A DNA stretch of 6,813 nucleotides from Bacteroidales bacterium UBA6431 (GTDB lineage: Bacteria; Bacteroidota; Bacteroidia; Bacteroidales; UBA932): NCBI GenBank assembly GCA_002439095.1, contig DJOT01000001.1:1-6813 (forward strand). Direction: 5' to 3'. Position 1 is the first letter of the stretch, and each line of letters begins with the position of its first letter. This document shows positions 1-5,672 of the stretch, one piece after another. A program made the position numbers and the translations under genes. A model generated the notes under the pieces. That model searched no databases and had not been told where the DNA came from. It saw only the letters and a program-made list of their open reading frames with translations.

Positions 1-111
1 ATGGGCGTGCGGGGACGGTTACTAACAATCAATGAAGAACTTCAAGAAGGATTCTACCGGCGGCGAGGCCGTGGGGCAGAAGTGCAAGGGGAAAGGAAGC
101 GGAAACGGAAC

Positions 112-419
112 CGATGCCTGCGAGATAGCTGGCTTTTCCGCCGACAAGAGGATTTTATACGAAAATGATATGATCACAGCTTGATCTGGCACTGCGCTAC
201 GACTATGCGATGGACAAGGGCCGGGCTGAAGGCGAAGCCAAAGGAAAGGCGGAAGGTCTCGCGGAAGGCAAAGCCATCGGGGAAGCAAGAGGCAAAGCTG
301 AAGGCAAGGCGGAAGAAAAATCCGCCATCGCCCGGCGGATGCTGGAGGACGGAGTCCCTGTGGAGACTGTGGCAAAATACTCCGGGCTCACAAAGGAAGA
401 TGTGCTGAAACTGGCATAG
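112..419 (+). pseudogene. Copy A: decayed C-terminal fragment of an Rpn-like (PD-(D/E)XK) nuclease/transposase gene
   Basis: This is the C-terminal part of the same gene family as the two copies at the right end of the window. It starts abruptly near 112 at a segment reading DACEIAGFSADKRILYENDM, continues through a run of G-K-A-E-type tetrapeptides, and ends with EDGVPVETVAKYSGL and a TAG stop at 417-419. Compared with copies B and C, two bases are missing after position 179 (GATCACAG-CTTGAT against GATCACAGAACTTGAT). The upstream frame (ATG at 32) therefore hits TGA at 182-184, and the rest of the homology is in another frame from 180. An ATG at 210 could still express a 69-residue, highly charged protein made of the repeat tract plus the conserved tail. 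The sequence before 112 has no match in the other copies. No nuclease core remains, so I read it as a relic. Family assignment rests on resemblance to B and C. Confidence 0.75.
210..320 (+). repeat. Degenerate 12-nt tandem repeat encoding (G-K-A-E)-type tetrapeptides, copy A
   Basis: About nine units related to GGCAAGGCGGAA follow one another and encode variants of GKAEG, GLAE and GEAR. The same tract occurs at the equivalent place in copies B and C, but with fewer units and different unit order. The encoded segment is Gly/Lys/Glu/Ala-rich, and tracts of this kind are common before the C-terminus in this family. It may form a charged helical linker (inference). Confidence 0.7.
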
Positions 420-738
420 CTTTAGCCGGTACATTGCATACCTTGGATAGCTTGTTCTCACCATCTTTCTAAAGTCCAATAAAACAAGGATCTCATACTA
501 TGAGGGCCAGAACGTCAAATGCCGCTACCTTCACAGGCCGCGGCACTTTAAAAATGTTCAGTATCCTATTATTGTTTAATCAAAACGGTATTTGCTGACA
601 CATCTATAGCATACACTGTGCCAAACTTAAAACGAACAATGTAAAATGCGGAAATATAGATAGATACGTTCTGCGCTCAAGAATCGTGTGCACATCGCGG
701 AAAATACGTAAATTTGCAGACCACAATAATTGACCAAT
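420..738. other. Intergenic gap between copy A and the hydrolase gene
   Basis: About 320 bases without a convincing gene. It looks more AT-rich than the flanking coding DNA, and neither strand gives an ORF with recognisable sequence. Two minor structures are visible: a short dyad CTCATA-C-TATGAG at 492-504, and GCCGC (521-525) facing GCGGC (540-544) across a 14-nt loop. Neither has a T-tract that would make it a terminator. The last ~50 bases hold the predicted promoter of the hydrolase gene. Confidence 0.6.
687..716 (+). promoter_or_regulatory. Predicted Bacteroides-type promoter of the hydrolase gene
   Basis: TAAATTTG at 709-716 fits the -7 consensus TAnnTTTG of the Bacteroidota primary sigma factor. 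TGTG at 687-690 is a one-mismatch -33 element, 18 bases upstream. The -7 box ends 22 bases before the ATG at 739, exactly the spacing seen at the other predicted promoter in this window. The 5' leader would be short, roughly 15 nt. The -33 element and its spacing are imperfect, so confidence is moderate. Confidence 0.5.
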
Positions 739-2991
739 ATGACAAAACCACATTTTACCACGACGGCGGCACTTGCCTTGGCCGTGACGACTCTGGCGCT
801 AGGAGCCTGCTCCGGACAGGGGAAGATCGACCGCAAGGCGCTAGTGACGCGCAACAACCCCCATGTGACGCAGGTCAATCCCCTGCACTCCCTGAACCTC
901 GGCAACGGGGCCTTCACCATCACCCTTGATGCCACGGGACTCCAGACATTTCCCGAATACTACAAGGACGGACTCTCGCTCGGAACGTACAGCCAGTGGG
1001 GCTGGCACTCATTTCCGGATACGGAGGGCTACACCATAGAGGAAACCCTTGAAGACCATCCGCTTCCTGGGCATCCTCATGGTATCTATTCCGTCCAGGA
1101 GGGCCTGACCCTTGGCGGGAGAGGCAAGGCCGCAGCCGAATGGGTCCGTTCCAACCCTCACCGCATGCATCTCGGCAACATCGGCTTCGCCGGGATGTCC
1201 CCTGAGCAGGTAAGCGACATTGACCAGACTCTCGACATGTGGGACGGTGTCCTGCACTCCAGATTCAAATGGGGCGGTACCCCTGTCGAAGTCGAGACCG
1301 TCAGCGGCGGAGACGGACAGGACCTCTATGCTGCGCACATATCTTCCGATAAGGCTCTCCCGGTAGTTATAAGATTCCCGTATCCGACCGGGCAGCACAG
1401 CGATGACGCTTCCGACTGGAATGCCGACAGCAGGCACAGTACGGAATTTGTTTCCCACGATGCCTCATCGGCCGTTCTCAAGCGCACGGTTGACGCGAGC
1501 ACATATTATGTGACAATCCGCTGGGACAGAGGGGCGAGCCTTGAGATGACAGGCCCCAACCGCTTGGTGCTCAAGCCGGAAAACGGAAACTGGAGCTTCT
1601 GTGCCTCGTTCTCCGAGAAACTCCCTCAGGGGAGCGTCCCGACTTATGACCAGGCCCGGGAGGGTGCACGCCGCCTCTGGAACAACTACTGGAAGACCAG
1701 CGGCGTGATAGACTTCTCGCATTGCACCGACTCCCGCGCGCCGCTTCTTGAGAGGCGGGTTGTCCTCTCCCAATATCTGATGCGCGTGCAGGAGGCCCAG
1801 GATTTCCCGCCTGCCGAGACGGGCATGACATACAACACCTGGTTCGGCAAATTCCACCTTGAGATGGTGATGTGGCACAGTTTCCACTATGCCACTTGGA
1901 ACAAGCCGGAACTCCTCGAAAAACAGCTGGACTGGTACCTCGGCGTGATGCCGCAGGCACGTAAAATCGCTGAACGCCAGGGATTCCAAGGCATCCGCTG
2001 GATGAAGATGACAGACCCTTCTGGGGCCGAGACACCGTCCGATGTGGGCTCTTTCATCATCTGGCAGCAGCCGCATCCTATATACATGGCCGAACTCATC
2101 TACCGTGCCACGAAAGACCGCAAGGTGCTGGAAAAATACGCCGGCATGGTCCAGCAGACCGCCGAGTTCATGGCCTCGTTCGTCAGCTATGACAAGGCCG
2201 CGGACCGTTACATCATAGAGGGGGCCTGCGCCGCAAATGAGAGCTACAACGAGCGCTCCACCCTAAATCCGGCCTTCGAGATGTCCTACTGGCACTTCGG
2301 TCTGAAAGTGGCCCAGCAGTGGAGGAAACGCCTCGGGCTGGAGCGGGAGCCTCAGTGGGACGAGATAATGGACAAACTCGCCCCTCTCTCGACAAGCCCG
2401 GACGGCATCTACCTTCCGGCCGAGAAAGGCCCGGGCATCCCGGACTTCGTCAACATGACCGTGGAACTGGACAACAGTCCGGCGGCACCGGCAGGAGGTT
2501 ATTTCAACGGCATCAGACCGAAAGCAGAGCCGACGACCGTCAAGGCTGCCCCGGCAAACGGCCGCGACCCGTTCTATGTCCGTGCCACCTCTTCGGAGAA
2601 CCTCCTTGCATACGGCATGCTGCCCGGGTGCAGGCTTTTCAACGAGGAAAACATGCAGAAGACGGTGACCCGCGCAGCGGAGAACTGGGGATGGAAGGGA
2701 GGCAGTTGGAGCTGGAACTACCCGGCCCTTATGATGAACGCCACCCGCCTGCACCGCACCGACATTGCCGTACGCGCGGCCACGATGGACGGGCGCAGCG
2801 ACCTGCTCCTGCCGAGCGGCAACAACTACCGCACCGAGCGCCTGAGAATGTATCTTCCGGGCAACGGGGGCCTGCTCCTCGCCGTGGGGATGATGTGTGC
2901 CGGTTGGGACGGATGCGACGAGCCTAATCCGGGGTTCCCGAAAGACGGCACATGGGATGTCCGCTGGGAGGGGCTGAGCCCTATGCCGTAA
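739..2991 (+). CDS. Secreted lipoprotein, probable six-hairpin glycoside hydrolase (GH65/GH95-like)
   Basis: A 750-residue protein. Residues 1-24 form a lipoprotein signal peptide: a short N-terminus, a hydrophobic A/L/V/T stretch, then lipobox LGAC with Cys24. No acidic run follows the cysteine, so the Bacteroidota surface-export signal is absent and a periplasm-facing lipoprotein is likely. An N-terminal beta-rich region precedes a helical part from about residue 330, with WFGKFHLEMVMWHSFHYATW (368-387) and repeated aromatic/helical motifs typical of (alpha/alpha)6 barrels. The segment around ANESYNERSTLNPAFEMSYW (499-518) resembles the general-acid region of GH65, making Glu501 the candidate acid. 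The tail (LPGNGGLLLAVGMM, then PGFPKDGTWDVRWEGL) matches a widespread uncharacterised bacterial family as I recall it. The substrate cannot be told from sequence. I chose ATG 739 over an in-frame TTG at 730 because it suits the signal peptide and the promoter spacing. No SusC/SusD pair adjoins it, so no utilisation locus is evident. The gene is convergent with, and overlaps, the LysR gene. Confidence 0.75.
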   Translation: MTKPHFTTTAALALAVTTLALGACSGQGKIDRKALVTRNNPHVTQVNPLHSLNLGNGAFTITLDATGLQTFPEYYKDGLSLGTYSQWGWHSFPDTEGYTIEETLEDHPLPGHPHGIYSVQEGLTLGGRGKAAAEWVRSNPHRMHLGNIGFAGMSPEQVSDIDQTLDMWDGVLHSRFKWGGTPVEVETVSGGDGQDLYAAHISSDKALPVVIRFPYPTGQHSDDASDWNADSRHSTEFVSHDASSAVLKRTVDASTYYVTIRWDRGASLEMTGPNRLVLKPENGNWSFCASFSEKLPQGSVPTYDQAREGARRLWNNYWKTSGVIDFSHCTDSRAPLLERRVVLSQYLMRVQEAQDFPPAETGMTYNTWFGKFHLEMVMWHSFHYATWNKPELLEKQLDWYLGVMPQARKIAERQGFQGIRWMKMTDPSGAETPSDVGSFIIWQQPHPIYMAELIYRATKDRKVLEKYAGMVQQTAEFMASFVSYDKAADRYIIEGACAANESYNERSTLNPAFEMSYWHFGLKVAQQWRKRLGLEREPQWDEIMDKLAPLSTSPDGIYLPAEKGPGIPDFVNMTVELDNSPAAPAGGYFNGIRPKAEPTTVKAAPANGRDPFYVRATSSENLLAYGMLPGCRLFNEENMQKTVTRAAENWGWKGGSWSWNYPALMMNATRLHRTDIAVRAATMDGRSDLLLPSGNNYRTERLRMYLPGNGGLLLAVGMMCAGWDGCDEPNPGFPKDGTWDVRWEGLSPMP

Positions 2992-3886
2992 GGGCGTCCA
3001 TGGAGATCATGAAGGCGTTGTTCTCTATGAGACTCTTGAGAAACGCCCTCGTCGCCATTTTTATATATTGACCTTTGAGGAGATGGTAGGAGCCTACCAT
3101 CTCCGTTTCGTTGTGGTCGATGGCTATGGTGCAGAACTCCGGCTTGTCCTTGACCGTGGCGGCAGAGAGAAATGTGATGAGCTCCGTACGGCTTACCAGA
3201 TCGAGCAGCATATTCAAGTCATTGACTTCCAGTCTGACGTCGAACTTGTAGTTTTGCCCGAATAGCAGGCGGTCGAACTCGTTGCGCGCTTGGAGCCCGC
3301 GTGACGGGAGAGCGAGAGGGTATTTCTCCAGATCCACAAGCCTGACCTTATCTTTGCGTGCGAGCGGATGGTCACGGCCCGCAACCACGCAGAGGTTGCT
3401 GCTGAACAGGATATGCGACTCGATGTTGTCGAACATCCTGCTCGGGCGGTATGATAGCACCGTGTCGAGTTCCCCGTTCTCCAGCATCTGCATCAGCTCT
3501 TCCATGGAACTGCATGTCAGCCTTATGGAGATGCCGGGATGACTTTTCATGAATTCTTCGATGGTCTTGCCCATGAGAGGGCAGAACGTGTATGTGGCCC
3601 CCACGTTGATTGTTCCCACCGACAGGTCGGCGACATCTTTTATGCGTGCGATGCCCGAGTGTACGTCTTCGGCGATCCGCTTGGCGTAGGGGAGGAACTG
3701 CAGGCCATAGTCGCTGAGTCTTACGCTGTGCGAGTCCCGGACGAAAAGCTCCGCACCGAGTTCATCTTCGAGCTGCTTTATCTGCTGGGACACTGTGCTC
3801 TGCGATATGCAGAGCTGACGGGAGGCTTCCGAGAAACTTGAGGTCTCGGCTATTTGGAGAAAGTACTTTATCTGCCTGAGTTCCAT
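2981..3886 (-). CDS. LysR-family transcriptional regulator
   Basis: A 301-residue protein of normal length for LysR-type regulators. The N-terminus (MELRQIKYFLQIAETSSFSE) and the winged helix-turn-helix at about residues 18-50 (EASRQLCISQSTVSQQIKQL, then LGAELFVR) are classic for the family. Residues ~90-295 form the periplasmic-binding-like effector domain, including the typical segment VVAGRDHPLARKDKV. It is the last gene of the operon: its ATG shares one base with the TAA of the exporter subunit (TAATG), which suggests translational coupling. LysR regulators usually respond to a small metabolite and often control their own locus, so the exporter substrate or a related compound is the likely effector (inference). 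Having it co-transcribed at the end of the operon, not divergent, is less common. The stop codon lies inside the 3' end of the convergent hydrolase gene. A 12-bp-arm palindrome lies inside the coding sequence at 3079-3104. Confidence 0.92.
   Translation of the reverse strand: MELRQIKYFLQIAETSSFSEASRQLCISQSTVSQQIKQLEDELGAELFVRDSHSVRLSDYGLQFLPYAKRIAEDVHSGIARIKDVADLSVGTINVGATYTFCPLMGKTIEEFMKSHPGISIRLTCSSMEELMQMLENGELDTVLSYRPSRMFDNIESHILFSSNLCVVAGRDHPLARKDKVRLVDLEKYPLALPSRGLQARNEFDRLLFGQNYKFDVRLEVNDLNMLLDLVSRTELITFLSAATVKDKPEFCTIAIDHNETEMVGSYHLLKGQYIKMATRAFLKSLIENNAFMISMDALTA
3079..3104. repeat. Perfect 12-bp inverted repeat inside the LysR gene
   Basis: GGAGATGGTAGG at 3079-3090 is followed by AG and then by its exact reverse complement at 3093-3104. 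As RNA it would form an 11-bp stem with a 4-nt loop on either strand. It covers LysR codons ~261-269 and stays in frame. No T-run follows closely on either strand, so it is not a standard intrinsic terminator. The hairpin would be in the 3' part of the operon mRNA, and in any read-through or antisense RNA from the hydrolase side. Confidence 0.8.
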
Positions 3887-4380
3887 TAGTTTGACTTTTT
3901 GGTCACTGAAAATGAATACTTGTTGAATGCAAATATAGGAAGAGTTGCCCCTATTACCATGCCGAGTATGGTCACGATGAATACTATGCCGTTGGACATG
4001 AGCAGGTACATATAGTGCATGAATGAACTCTCGTCAGAAATCCGGATGCAGTACACCACGGCCTGCACAGCCCTGTAGGCGTACATCCCGGGAACCATCG
4101 GGAGCAGTGCCGGGAAAGAGATGAACTCGGCCGGGGTCTTTATGTGCCGGGCCATCGGGAGCGAGATCAGGCCGATGACGCATGAGGCGGCGAAACTGGC
4201 GATCGCCAGATGCCATCCCGCGAGATTCATCAGCAGATAGCGGGACATGTGTCCGCATGCGCCGGCCAGACAGCACCACGGCAGCACCTTTGGGGACGGG
4301 TTGCTGATGGCGGCGAAACCCATTGCGGCGATGGCGGAGAACAGACCGTCTTTCAATATGTTCCAGAGAATTTCCATCAT
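3886..4380 (-). CDS. Threonine/serine exporter family protein, small subunit (YjjB-like, ThrE C-terminal half)
   Basis: An integral membrane protein of ~164 residues, close to the ~157 of E. coli YjjB. Hydrophobic segments lie at about residues 12-26, 31-50, 57-75, 85-112 and 124-150. The segment FPALLPMVPGMYAYRAV (89-105) holds the conserved Pro-Gly motif of the family. YjjB-type subunits pair with a YjjP-type partner to rebuild a full ThrE-like exporter in the inner membrane. The partner is the gene just upstream. Starts ATG 4380 and ATG 4377 stand side by side (ATGATG) and overlap the partner's TGA by 4 or 1 nt, a coupling arrangement that favours equal expression. A longer in-frame extension to 4434 would overlap the partner by 58 nt and adds a polar tail atypical of the family, so I rejected it. 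Known substrates in relatives are threonine/serine (Corynebacterium ThrE) and succinate (E. coli YjjPB); which applies here is unknown. Confidence 0.88.
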   Translation of the reverse strand: MMEILWNILKDGLFSAIAAMGFAAISNPSPKVLPWCCLAGACGHMSRYLLMNLAGWHLAIASFAASCVIGLISLPMARHIKTPAEFISFPALLPMVPGMYAYRAVQAVVYCIRISDESSFMHYMYLLMSNGIVFIVTILGMVIGATLPIFAFNKYSFSVTKKSN

Positions 4381-5168
4381 ACGAACTTGATGTTGAGGAT
4401 GACGAAGGCCAGACACAGTCCGACCGACAGGCATACTGTGGTGATAAGGGCGTTGCGCATGCGGCTGAGTGATGACAGGTGGTGTCCGTAGAGCATGTCG
4501 CTGATGCCGTTTGCGAAAGGAATTCCCGGCACGCAGTACAGCACACTCGTGGCGAGTGCCACTTCAGGGGTGCTGCTTATCCCGAACACGAAGCCCGTGC
4601 AGGCGATGATCGCCGATACAGTGCAGCCGGCTATGGTGGCGAGTTTCTGGTCAAGACCGTATTTGGGCAGAATGGATTTGAGGCAGAAACCGTTGAATGT
4701 GGCGATGAAGACAATCAGTATCGCAATGAAGTCCCCTCCGAACAGCTCGCAGAAAGAAGCGTTGGCCGCGCTTGCCAGTACAGTGACGAGCCTCGGTGAC
4801 ATCCTCTTGCGCGAGACGATACAGCCGAATTTCTCTTGGGCTTCAGCGAGGCTGAGCACCTCATCGTGGATTTCCCAGCTCAAGGCGCTCAGAGCCGTGA
4901 TGGTCTCGAAATTTATCTTGTCCTTGGGAATGGATCGTGACATGGTAAACGAACCACCGTCTGAGTCGAGCAGGGTCACGAGTACGCAGGTCGGGGATAC
5001 GGAGAAGTCAGCGGAGCAGTGCCATGTGAGGGCGATTCTCTGCAGGTTCTTGTCTATCCGCATGGCAGTGGCTCCGCATGAATACAGGGTCGAGGCGTAC
5101 AGACACAAGAACTCTCCCTTGTCCCTAAGCGAGCCCATGCTGCCTTGAGGATCTTTCATCTTGAGCAT
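4377..5168 (-). CDS. Threonine/serine exporter family protein, large subunit (YjjP-like, DUF1212/ThrE N-terminal half)
   Basis: A 263-residue protein, against ~256 for E. coli YjjP. Residues ~20-120 form the soluble domain, with the family-typical opening FLCLYASTLYSCGATAMRID and the stretch LSALSWEIHDEVLSLAEAQE. Five membrane segments follow at about 125-141, 146-165, 177-197, 202-222 and 239-259. Conserved motifs include ASAANASFCELFGGDF (132-147) and VPGIPFANGISDMLYGH (213-229). With the downstream YjjB-like subunit it should form a proton-driven exporter of small organic acids or amino acids in the inner membrane. ATG 5168 overlaps the upstream small gene by 44 nt. In-frame ATGs at 5159 and 5138 would shorten the overlap; 5138 leaves a 14-nt overlap and is closer to where family homology begins, so the exact start is uncertain. 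Confidence 0.9.
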   Translation of the reverse strand: MLKMKDPQGSMGSLRDKGEFLCLYASTLYSCGATAMRIDKNLQRIALTWHCSADFSVSPTCVLVTLLDSDGGSFTMSRSIPKDKINFETITALSALSWEIHDEVLSLAEAQEKFGCIVSRKRMSPRLVTVLASAANASFCELFGGDFIAILIVFIATFNGFCLKSILPKYGLDQKLATIAGCTVSAIIACTGFVFGISSTPEVALATSVLYCVPGIPFANGISDMLYGHHLSSLSRMRNALITTVCLSVGLCLAFVILNIKFV

Positions 5169-5514
5169 GGTGAAAATCTGTTCCTCTCTCTAGTATGTCC
5201 GCATTTCCTGACAGGTCAATGAAGCCGTCCCCGTCAAGACACGGCACCCCGTCCGGGGTGATGACTGTCTGTGCTGAAAGCTCCGGCAGGGCTGCTTGCG
5301 GCTCCAGTCCGGAGAAAGGTACGCCTTCCGGGTCTATGCCGTCGCTGCCGTTGTGCCATGTGCAACTCAAGTCCGCTTTTGCGGGTGTCTTTTCTGAATG
5401 TCTGCGCTCAAACAGGGAGTCGAGAGCCATCGCCGCAGCAGAGAGCAGCACGCAGGCGGCGATGATTAATGCCGAACTTTCACTGATCTGGTCCGTTAAA
5501 ATCTCAAGTATCAT
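5125..5514 (-). CDS. Small single-pass membrane protein, possible short NfeD-like protein
   Basis: A 129-residue protein with one hydrophobic segment at about residues 13-31 (SALIIAACVLLSAAAMALDS), a basic/polar linker, and a C-terminal region with QTVITPDGVPCLDGDGFIDL followed by ILERGTDF. The spacing of Pro-Asp-Gly, Asp-Gly, Phe-Ile-Asp and Glu-Arg-Gly-Thr recalls the OB-fold tail of NfeD proteins (P-G, D-G, I-x-x-G-T). The last strand expected in NfeD is absent or replaced by a polar tail, so this identification is tentative. I chose ATG 5514, not the longer frame starting near 5556, because a purine-rich AAAAAAGAGAAAG lies just upstream and a -7 promoter box ends 22 nt before it. It is the first gene of the exporter operon and overlaps the YjjP-like gene by up to 44 nt. 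NfeD proteins act in membrane-protein quality control; a role in exporter assembly is only a guess. Confidence 0.6.
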   Translation of the reverse strand: MILEILTDQISESSALIIAACVLLSAAAMALDSLFERRHSEKTPAKADLSCTWHNGSDGIDPEGVPFSGLEPQAALPELSAQTVITPDGVPCLDGDGFIDLSGNADILERGTDFHHAQDERSSRQHGLA

Positions 5515-5536
5515 AACTTTCTCTTTTTTCGGACAG

Positions 5537-5567
5537 CAAAAGTAGCAGCTGGCCATGCTTCTGCAAT
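5537..5567 (-). promoter_or_regulatory. Predicted Bacteroides-type promoter of the exporter operon
   Basis: On the minus strand, TACTTTTG (5544-5537) is a full match to the -7 consensus TAnnTTTG. ATTG (5567-5564) matches three of four bases of the -33 box TTTG, with the standard 19-nt spacer. Transcription would start near 5531, giving a leader of ~15-18 nt before ATG 5514. This is the better of the two predicted promoters in the window. Confidence 0.65.
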
Positions 5568-5603
5568 GCTTCGGCTATTCTTTCTTCCGATTGGGCCTAT
5601 CGG
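5555..5603. promoter_or_regulatory. Candidate LysR operator region upstream of the exporter operon
   Basis: A dyad CCGAT-N7-ATCGG at 5587-5603 is centred ~60-65 bp upstream of the predicted transcription start, where LysR-type regulators normally place their recognition site. Closer in, a direct repeat (AAGCAT on the minus strand, 5571-5566 and 5560-5555) with an 11-bp period straddles the -33 box. The dyad does not show the textbook T-N11-A, so assignment to the operon's own LysR protein is inference from position and symmetry. Confidence 0.35.
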
Positions 5604-5672
5604 TGGCGGCGAATGTCAGGCATAGCCGGTGCGGACGCAGCGATCGTTACGGTATCGTCAAGAAATCGAAAC

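Noticed and set aside
181..408. Arg/Lys-rich 75-residue plus-strand frame
   Set aside because: It is an alternate-frame reading of the GKAE repeat tract; low-complexity repeats keep several frames open.
492..504. Short dyad CTCATA-C-TATGAG as an operator
   Set aside because: It is ~200 bp from the predicted promoter and short enough to occur by chance.
730..738. TTG at 730 as the start of the hydrolase gene
   Set aside because: ATG 739 is three codons downstream, gives a normal lipoprotein signal peptide and fits the promoter spacing; the TTG adds only MTN.
1465..2076. Long minus-strand ORF (203 residues) opposite the hydrolase gene
   Set aside because: It shows no family-like sequence and mirrors the codon structure of the well-supported plus-strand gene; the same holds for the minus ORF at 2263-2754.
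3014..3047. Hairpin GGCGTT-GT-TCTC / GAGA-AACGCC as a terminator for the hydrolase gene
   Set aside because: The T-run begins ~10 nt after the stem and the stem has a bulge; it lies within the LysR coding sequence.
3886..4434. Longer N-terminus for the YjjB-like subunit (to 4434)
   Set aside because: It would overlap the partner gene by 58 nt and adds a polar segment not typical of the family, whereas ATGATG at 4380-4375 fits coupling and length.
4495..5148. 217-residue plus-strand ORF opposite the YjjP-like gene
   Set aside because: Antisense shadow of a clearly recognisable exporter gene.
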